Shown here piece after piece: positions 6,577-10,763 of a stretch of 10,763 nucleotides of DNA. The stretch lies in NCBI GenBank assembly GCA_021736615.1, contig JAIPFN010000203.1:1-10763 (forward strand). The letters run 5' to 3'. The notes beneath the pieces were generated by a model. That model had not been told where the DNA came from and did not search any database. It saw only the letters and a program-made list of their open reading frames with translations. The stretch comes from Phycisphaerae bacterium (GTDB taxonomy: Bacteria; Planctomycetota; Phycisphaerae; Sedimentisphaerales; Anaerohalosphaeraceae). Numbering within the stretch: the first letter of the stretch is position 1; the number at the start of each line of letters is the position of its first letter. Both the position numbers and the translations under genes were made by a program.

Positions 6577-7253
6577 TTCTTAATAACAACGGTTCCTACC
6601 GCCATATCTCCAAGACGTTGATTCTTCTTCGATACCAGCATTGTGATAAAGCCGGCGATGAATAGATTAGGTAGAAAATCTAATATCCCCAGCAATGTTC
6701 TTCCAAAGGAAATCGCAAAATTTATTGGCTGTCCATCGGTAGTCACAACCTGAAGTCCCATTACTTTCTTGCCAATAGTTTGCCCACTCAACGCATCGAG
6801 CGTTATGAAATAGCCTAGAGTGATGGTTACCGAAGCGATTTGTGCCAATATGAGCATGGGATTACTTTGGCCCGGCATCCCATCTCCTTGCCCGGCAACT
6901 GCGGCAACGACGCTAAGCACTATACCAATGCCGGCCACTATTACAATATCGATCACAAATGCTATTGCACGAAATCCAACATTGGCATAGTTCAGATCAA
7001 CTTTTACTGGCGGCGGCGAAGCTGCCGAAACAGTTTGACTTTTCGACGGGGTCGTTTCAGCCTTTGAAGGTGTGCCGCATCCTGTGCAAAACTTAATATT
7101 AGCATTTAATTCCTTGCCGCAATTTGTGCAAGCAGGTGTTAATTCAACTGCTGGCTGAGCCTCAATGGTCTGGGGGCCAACCGGAGGCTGACAACCAAAA
7201 CAAAGCGGATCAACCCCTTGAACTGGCTTGCCACATTTAGTACAAAATGCCAT
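6573..7253 (-). CDS. Double zinc-ribbon RDD-family membrane protein
   Basis: A 226-aa inner-membrane protein. Two short zinc ribbons occupy the N-terminus: Cys4, 7, 18, 21 and Cys42, 45, 56, 59, each CxxC-x10-CxxC. A Ser/Thr/Pro-rich linker (about 62-86) follows. Residues 88-226 are an RDD domain: Arg95 and Asp102 in FRAIAFVIDIVIV, the GQTIGKKVMGLQVV loop at 157-170 and QRLGDMAVGTVVI near the end, with hydrophobic segments at about 97-120, 133-153 and 187-207. RDD proteins are widespread and mostly of unknown function, and some have been linked to ion transport. The start is supported by an AGAGG Shine-Dalgarno 7 nt upstream. It lies 16 nt after the preceding membrane gene and overlaps the 1011-aa gene by 4 nt (ATGA), so the three are one operon. 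Cytoplasmic ribbons would suit docking of a partner. Confidence 0.9.
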   Translation of the reverse strand: MAFCTKCGKPVQGVDPLCFGCQPPVGPQTIEAQPAVELTPACTNCGKELNANIKFCTGCGTPSKAETTPSKSQTVSAASPPPVKVDLNYANVGFRAIAFVIDIVIVAGIGIVLSVVAAVAGQGDGMPGQSNPMLILAQIASVTITLGYFITLDALSGQTIGKKVMGLQVVTTDGQPINFAISFGRTLLGILDFLPNLFIAGFITMLVSKKNQRLGDMAVGTVVIKK

Positions 7254-7269
7254 AATAATACCTCTATTC

Positions 7270-8004
7270 TTATGCTATAGTTGCTTTACTTTCGCGAAGC
7301 TTTCTGGAAAACACCATCGCTGTCACCAACCGAATGATCATCAAACCGTTATTAGAAATAATTAACCCTGTACTGGCGGCAAGGACAGTCATACTTATCT
7401 GTGGCGGTCTGCCTGTAACAACCGGAACGACTTGAGTAAAACCAAAAACTACCACCCATATCAGCAGATACCATACATTACCTTTGCTTTTAACTTTCCC
7501 GTCTACATACAAAAAGCGATTGGTAAACGACCACAACGTCCCTATTACAAGGCCTATTGCAATCGCAGCCATCATGTTGTCCTGCGCAACGTTGGCCCGA
7601 ATCAAGCCATAGTAAAAGCCAAAGCTAAGTACGTTCATAATGACGGCAAGTAACAATCCGATAAATGAAACTTTCCTGGACTTTTTAAAAGTTTTCAAAA
7701 CAACCAATGCTGAAACAAATAACATACCAATAGAAAAATACGGCAGTAACCCCATAAACGCTTTAAAGTCAGTTGCTGCAACTACTGCCAGGATGGAAAT
7801 TACAATGAAGATCAAACCTATTGCGGCTTTTTTAGAACGAGGCTTTTTAGCGGTATCTTGAGTCTGTGGGGAAGCTATTGGAGATTGCTCTACAGACTGT
7901 GAAACGACAGAAGACTGAGAAGACATTTGGTGCAAAGCGAAACCGCAATTACCACAAAAAACATCAGACGATTCAATAATTGATCTGCAATTCTGACAAT
8001 TCAT
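7270..8004 (-). CDS. Zinc-ribbon multi-pass membrane protein
   Basis: The function is not recognised. The 244-aa product opens with a zinc ribbon (Cys3, 6, 17, 20; MNCQNC then CGNCG), followed by a Ser/Gln-rich linker and a basic stretch (KKPRSKK, 53-59). Hydrophobic helices are at about 60-77, 84-104, 112-134, 143-161, 176-196 and 203-232, giving roughly six membrane passes and an N-terminus that is probably cytoplasmic by the positive-inside rule. It is the first gene of the four-gene operon; a GGAG lies 4 nt before the ATG. The ribbon has the same layout as those of the RDD protein and the TPR protein downstream. G+C is low: one 60-base stretch at 7681-7740 has only 14 G or C. It could be a small permease-like or signalling membrane protein; no transport signature was seen. 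Confidence 0.85.
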   Translation of the reverse strand: MNCQNCRSIIESSDVFCGNCGFALHQMSSQSSVVSQSVEQSPIASPQTQDTAKKPRSKKAAIGLIFIVISILAVVAATDFKAFMGLLPYFSIGMLFVSALVVLKTFKKSRKVSFIGLLLAVIMNVLSFGFYYGLIRANVAQDNMMAAIAIGLVIGTLWSFTNRFLYVDGKVKSKGNVWYLLIWVVVFGFTQVVPVVTGRPPQISMTVLAASTGLIISNNGLMIIRLVTAMVFSRKLRESKATIA

Positions 8005-8008
8005 ATCA

Positions 8009-8024
8009 CTCCAACCATATTATA
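8009..8024 (-). promoter_or_regulatory. Possible -10 element and RBS of the four-gene operon
   Basis: On the minus strand a perfect TATAAT lies at 8019-8024, but no good -35 hexamer is found at 16-18 bp. A GGAG at 8009-8012 ends 4 nt before the ATG at 8002-8004. If the TATAAT is used, transcription would begin at about the GGAG itself, giving a very short leader, so the real promoter may lie further upstream. Confidence 0.35.
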
Positions 8025-8311
8025 CTAAATCAAAATGTTATTATAATTATTTCAAGATCGTACATAGCGGTATTTCTCCAGCAACATTCTCATAACAGTT
8101 GTCACTGGTGTAGCCCAAAGCATGCCTGTCAAGATAACCAGACATGCATCTTATACTTTTATGTTATTATATGAGATTATCCGTAGGGAGTATAGTACAA
8201 AAACTCATCGACACTGAAATTGTTCCTCATAAACAAGTTAAGGGTAGCTCTAATAATTGCTTTTGAGCGGAAAGTAGAAGGTTTTCGACTTCTGACGTCG
8301 ACAAAAATAGA

Positions 8312-8331
8312 AAATTAAAAATCAAAATTGG
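8312..8331 (-). repeat. 20-nt dispersed repeat, copy 2
   Basis: This is an exact reverse complement of positions 39-58 and sits in the spacer on the other side of the operon. The pair is in opposite orientation, 8.3 kb apart, enclosing prfA, rpmE, the MazG-like gene and the four-gene operon. Confidence 0.5.
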
Positions 8332-8405
8332 AACTCTTAAAAGGGAACTCTAAAAGAGGTCAGATCTGCTCTGTAGAAACGCTCTGATTTTTTCTTATCT
8401 TGCCG

Positions 8406-8422
8406 TAAAAAGTGTCTTTTTA
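8406..8422 (-). terminator. Weak A+T hairpin directly after the metallophosphoesterase stop
   Basis: TAAAAAG (8406-8412) and CTTTTTA (8416-8422) pair perfectly around TGT. The hairpin abuts the stop codon at 8423-8425. The stem has a single G-C pair and no separate U-run follows, so as a terminator it would be weak. Confidence 0.25.
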
Positions 8423-9322
8423 TTATGTAAGTGTTACTACCGTGATCTCTGGTCTTGGACTGCATACTATCTGGCCGAGTCTTCCGAGTCCTCTGTTTAC
8501 GTATAGCTGCTTTCCGTCGACTTCGTACATTCCGGCGTGGTATTTTGGTTTTCCGAGTGCCTGGCAGGTTCCGGCTAGCGGGTGCTGGACGCCGTGTGTG
8601 TGGCCGCTCATAACCGCGTGTGAGTGGTAGTGTTTGAGGTGCTTAACGGATTTGGGATTGTGGACGAGCGTTATTGCCGCCTGCGACTTGTCGATTCCGG
8701 AATACGCCTTATCAGGGTTGAAATCGCCTGCCCAGAGGTCTCCAAGCCCGACAAACCAGAGTGGTTTGCCGTCTACATCGACCTGCACGGATTCATTTCT
8801 AAGGAGTTTTACTCCCTTTTCGCTCATGCCCTCGGTGAGAAATTCCAGCAGATCGTCCCTTTTTGACCGGATGACGCTGCCGATGCCATAATCGTGGTTT
8901 CCCAGGCACGCATAGACGCCGAATCGGCTGTTGATCCTGCCGATCAGGTCGACAGCAATCTGGCGATATGTACCGTAAAAATCGTGTGTGATATAGTCAC
9001 CGGTCAGTACGACAATGTCGCCATCGAGCTGGTTAACCCGTTCGACACATTTTTCGAGGTACCTTTCGCTGACTGTTCGGCTGCAATGCAGGTCGCTGAC
9101 GTGGATTATGCGTTTTCCGCAGAGTTGATCGGCAAGTCCGGCAACTGGCATGGAGACATCGACGATCTCTATCCACTCGCGGCCGCTGTCGTGGTCGTCA
9201 ACTGCCCAGGCAGTGCAGAAACCAAGCTTTCCGGCGGCAGTACCGCCAAAAAAACGCCTTCGACTCATTGGGATTTTCAAATTTCTCATATTATAATTTA
9301 CAATAGTACTGTCTGGGGCCAT
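8423..9322 (-). CDS. Tat-type metallophosphoesterase (YkuE/LpxG-like)
   Basis: A binuclear-metal phosphoesterase of the calcineurin-like superfamily. The full motif set is present: Asp77-x-His79 in SDLHC, Gly108-Asp109, GNHD at 141-144, His221 in VHNP and GHTH at 240-243. The N-terminus carries a twin-arginine motif (SRRRFF, 20-25) before a weakly hydrophobic stretch, so export by Tat is likely, although a Lys within that stretch is unusual. Related proteins act on envelope substrates such as UDP-2,3-diacylglucosamine; the substrate here is not determined. The start is uncertain. None of the three in-frame ATGs (9322, 9289, 9268) has a Shine-Dalgarno; the latter two would put the Arg pair nearer the N-terminus, and TATAAT lies just upstream of the 9289 ATG. 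It is divergent from the phosphatidyltransferase gene. G+C is visibly higher than in the neighbouring operon. Confidence 0.88.
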   Translation of the reverse strand: MAPDSTIVNYNMRNLKIPMSRRRFFGGTAAGKLGFCTAWAVDDHDSGREWIEIVDVSMPVAGLADQLCGKRIIHVSDLHCSRTVSERYLEKCVERVNQLDGDIVVLTGDYITHDFYGTYRQIAVDLIGRINSRFGVYACLGNHDYGIGSVIRSKRDDLLEFLTEGMSEKGVKLLRNESVQVDVDGKPLWFVGLGDLWAGDFNPDKAYSGIDKSQAAITLVHNPKSVKHLKHYHSHAVMSGHTHGVQHPLAGTCQALGKPKYHAGMYEVDGKQLYVNRGLGRLGQIVCSPRPEITVVTLT

Positions 9323-9420
9323 ACAGTATTTAAAGAATTCACGGTAACATCAACAATACGATTATAACACTAAACGGGTTCAAATCAAAGCTGGAAACGC
9401 TAAGATTGACTATATATGCA

Positions 9421-9438
9421 GTAAAACATCGGTTTTAC
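9421..9438. promoter_or_regulatory. Inverted repeat in the divergent intergenic region
   Basis: GTAAAAC (9421-9427) and GTTTTAC (9432-9438) pair perfectly around ATCG. The site lies between the divergent metallophosphoesterase and phosphatidyltransferase genes, about 100 bp from each, where an operator could act on both. No protein family can be assigned from the sequence alone. Confidence 0.4.
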
Positions 9439-9544
9439 GTGGGTAGTTTGATTATTTTTTATCAAGTAAAGTGCACTGTATTTCCGATTTTTCGTATAGC
9501 TTATTAGTATGTGATAGGTGTAGGCGTCTTTATGTATGTACAAT

Positions 9545-9549
9545 AGGAG
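9545..9549 (+). promoter_or_regulatory. RBS that points to a TTG start
   Basis: AGGAG lies 7 nt before TTG at 9557. The upstream in-frame ATG at 9536 starts before this site and has no Shine-Dalgarno of its own. A second ATG (9552) is out of frame and stops after two codons. Confidence 0.65.
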
Positions 9550-9556
9550 ATATGTT

Positions 9557-10168
9557 TTGAAGTTTACGCTTGCAAATGAGATTACTATGCTGCGGCTGAT
9601 ATTGATCGGGCCGTTTTTTTTCTGTATGCTTAATACTGCCAGTGCGGTTAATGGGCATATTTTTCGGTATACGGCGTTCGCGATATTTCTTGTAATGTGC
9701 ATTAGCGACTATCTGGACGGTTATTTCGCCCGGATCAGGCACGAAGTATCGCCGCTGGGGATATTTCTTGACCCTCTCGCCGATAAACTGCTTATGCTTA
9801 CCAGCTGCATCCTTCTGGCCGGTGAAAATACATCGGTACCCGGTTTTCGCCTCCCGCCGCTGGTTGTTATGTTAATAATCGGAAAAGACCTTTTGCTGCT
9901 GATGGGTTTTGTTGTAGTGTATCTGAATGTCTACAAGGTTTATATAGTTCCGGTCCATGCGGGCAAATTCTCTACTTTTGTGCAATTGTTCATGGTCGCT
10001 GCGATTTTATTGGCTCCGGAGATGTCCAGAACGCTGCCATTCTGGATTTATTTACTTCCAATTCTTTGGTGGTCCGTTGCCGGGATGGCTATTTTAGCAA
10101 CTTTTGTTTACATTCGTGCGGGAATTTGTTATATTGAGGAGTTTGAAGACGTTCAGACGAATACGTAG
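9557..10168 (+). CDS. CDP-alcohol phosphatidyltransferase (PgsA or CMP-forming Cls type)
   Basis: An integral membrane enzyme that transfers a phosphatidyl group from CDP-diacylglycerol to an alcohol, releasing CMP. The family signature is complete: Asp51-x2-Asp54-Gly55-x2-Ala58-Arg59-x8-Gly68-x3-Asp72-x3-Asp76. A later GKFSTFVQ (136-143) fits the GKxxTxxQ seen in phosphatidylglycerophosphate synthases. Membrane helices are at about 12-28, 38-50, 77-90, 100-127, 140-153 and 160-187. At 203 aa it has normal length, and KFTLANEITMLRL matches the usual amphipathic opening. The start is taken as TTG because AGGAG sits 7 nt upstream; an ATG at 9536 would add seven residues but would place the Shine-Dalgarno inside the gene. 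The likely product is phosphatidylglycerophosphate; a CMP-forming cardiolipin synthase is the main alternative. It is followed at once by the palindrome array and then ribB. Confidence 0.9.
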   Translation: MKFTLANEITMLRLILIGPFFFCMLNTASAVNGHIFRYTAFAIFLVMCISDYLDGYFARIRHEVSPLGIFLDPLADKLLMLTSCILLAGENTSVPGFRLPPLVVMLIIGKDLLLLMGFVVVYLNVYKVYIVPVHAGKFSTFVQLFMVAAILLAPEMSRTLPFWIYLLPILWWSVAGMAILATFVYIRAGICYIEEFEDVQTNT

Positions 10169-10254
10169 CGGGGGCTTGAAGCCCGCAGCTTTAACATGAA
10201 TATAATTTTGGCTTGAAGCCAACATTACGGAAACTATGTCGGCAAGATGCCGAC
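10168..10254. repeat. Array of three REP-like palindromes
   Basis: Three short hairpins sit in tandem: GGGCT-TGA-AGCCC (10172-10184), TTGGCT-TGA-AGCCAA (10208-10222) and GTCGGCA-AGA-TGCCGAC (10238-10254). The first two share the core GGCTTGAAGCC; the third is a variant, GGCAAGATGCC. The first begins at the stop codon of the phosphatidyltransferase gene, and the last ends 22 nt before ribB. Such stem-triloop palindromes resemble REP-type intergenic repeats. They could stabilise or end the upstream message, or lie within the ribB leader. No FMN-riboswitch layout is visible. Confidence 0.65.
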
Positions 10255-10276
10255 GGTACGGTAAGGCATAAAACTT

Positions 10277-10763
10277 ATGACAGAATTCAGTAGTATCGCA
10301 GAGGTCGTTGAAGATCTTAAGCAGGGAAAGATGATAGTTCTCGTTGACGATGAAGATCGCGAAAATGAGGGCGATCTTGTATGCGCGGCCGAATTGGTGA
10401 CCGACGATACGATCAACTTCATGGCGACCCATGGGCGGGGACTGATCTGTCTCGCTGTGGACGAGGATATCTGCGACAAGCTTGCATTGCATCCGCAGAC
10501 GCAGGATAATACAACCCGGTTGGGTACGGCTTTTACCGTCAGCATTGACGCTCGCGAGGGCATCACTACCGGTATCAGTGCCGCCGATCGTGCTCATACT
10601 ATTCGTGTCGCGGCGGCGGCGGACGCGAAAGCTTCTGACCTTTCAAGGCCCGGGCATATTCCTCCGCTTCGGGCAAGAAAAGGCGGAGTGCTGGTTCGAG
10701 AGGGCCAGACGGAAGGTTCGGTCGATCTTATGAGAATTGCCGGTTTGCGTCCTGCCAGTGTTA
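10277..10763 (+). CDS. ribB: 3,4-dihydroxy-2-butanone 4-phosphate synthase (RibB, possibly RibBA), partial
   Basis: This enzyme converts ribulose 5-phosphate to dihydroxybutanone phosphate plus formate, supplying the four-carbon unit for riboflavin. The first 162 residues are visible and the gene runs off the window, so whether a GTP cyclohydrolase II domain (RibA) is fused cannot be told. Clear motifs are [12 protein letters not shown] (24-35; acidic, metal-binding), THGRGLICL (51-59), [23 protein letters not shown] (83-105) and [16 protein letters not shown] (124-139). Two positions are unusual. The segment normally reading GHTEA is GQTEG here, so Gln144 replaces a His that is a metal ligand in characterised enzymes. 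The usual HxFPL reads HIPPL. No frameshift is needed to read the segment. The ATG has an AAGG 10 nt upstream. Expression may be influenced by the palindromes directly before it. Confidence 0.95.
   Translation, partial: MTEFSSIAEVVEDLKQGKMIVLVDDEDRENEGDLVCAAELVTDDTINFMATHGRGLICLAVDEDICDKLALHPQTQDNTTRLGTAFTVSIDAREGITTGISAADRAHTIRVAAAADAKASDLSRPGHIPPLRARKGGVLVREGQTEGSVDLMRIAGLRPASV

Larger units (their letters stand above)
8005..8422. other. A+T-rich spacer with operon promoter and small repeats
   Basis: These 418 bases separate the operon promoter side from the 3' end of the metallophosphoesterase gene. Seen here are a TATAAT near 8019, an interrupted hairpin at 8120-8147 (GCATG/CATGC plus CTG/CAG, 10-nt loop), copy 2 of the 20-nt dispersed repeat, a short direct duplication of GGAACTCT(T)AAAAG at 8330-8343 and 8344-8356, and an A+T hairpin touching the next stop codon. 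No coding frame is supported: a 31-codon plus-strand frame at 8171-8266 has no ribosome-binding site. Confidence 0.65.

Noticed and set aside
8171..8266. 31-codon plus-strand frame in the spacer upstream of the operon
   Set aside because: No Shine-Dalgarno, no recognisable motif, and a length expected by chance.
8330..8356. GGAACTCT(T)AAAAG direct repeat as a target-site duplication
   Set aside because: The copies are immediately adjacent with nothing inserted between them, so it is a small local duplication.
10168..10276. FMN riboswitch before ribB
   Set aside because: The leader is only about 108 nt, filled by three simple hairpins, and lacks the conserved multi-helix junction motifs of that riboswitch.

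Overview
The window looks like a bacterial chromosome of moderate G+C, with long A+T-rich intergenic stretches, many short inverted repeats and loosely packed genes. The PrfA and CDP-alcohol phosphotransferase sequences, the weak Shine-Dalgarno use and the palindrome-rich spacers suggest a Planctomycetota-type (perhaps Phycisphaerae) genome. That is an impression from sequence style, not a placement. No tRNA, rRNA, CRISPR array, transposase or phage structural gene was seen.

Layout. Positions 1-738 carry no credible gene but are rich in structure: a 22-bp tandem repeat, two back-to-back hairpins, an 8-bp perfect inverted repeat and about 100 bp of A/T tracts phased near 10 bp, which predicts curved DNA. 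Housekeeping genes follow on the minus strand: a MazG-like pyrophosphohydrolase, ribosomal protein L31 (rpmE, with a good sigma70-like promoter) and release factor 1 (prfA). Positions 2782-8004 hold a tight four-gene minus-strand operon. Its order of transcription is a zinc-ribbon multi-pass membrane protein, a double zinc-ribbon RDD membrane protein, a 1011-aa protein with a signal peptide and a probable single membrane segment, and a TPR-like protein with a C-terminal zinc ribbon. A second A+T-rich spacer (8005-8422) precedes a Tat-type metallophosphoesterase (minus strand). Divergent from it are a CDP-alcohol phosphatidyltransferase and, after an array of three short palindromes, the start of ribB (plus strand, cut by the window end).

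How the genes work together. rpmE-prfA is a common translation pair. The metallophosphoesterase and the phosphatidyltransferase could both serve envelope or phospholipid metabolism, but their divergent layout does not prove it. The strongest candidate for an undescribed system is the four-gene operon. Its junctions are a 16-bp gap, a 4-nt ATGA overlap and a 3-nt gap with the ribosome-binding site inside the preceding gene, so the products are probably made together. Three of the four carry CxxC...CxxC ribbons, at least two and probably three are membrane proteins, and the largest has no family I can name. I read it as a membrane-anchored complex of unknown function. A link to polymorphic-toxin or phage-like proteins is possible but unproven.
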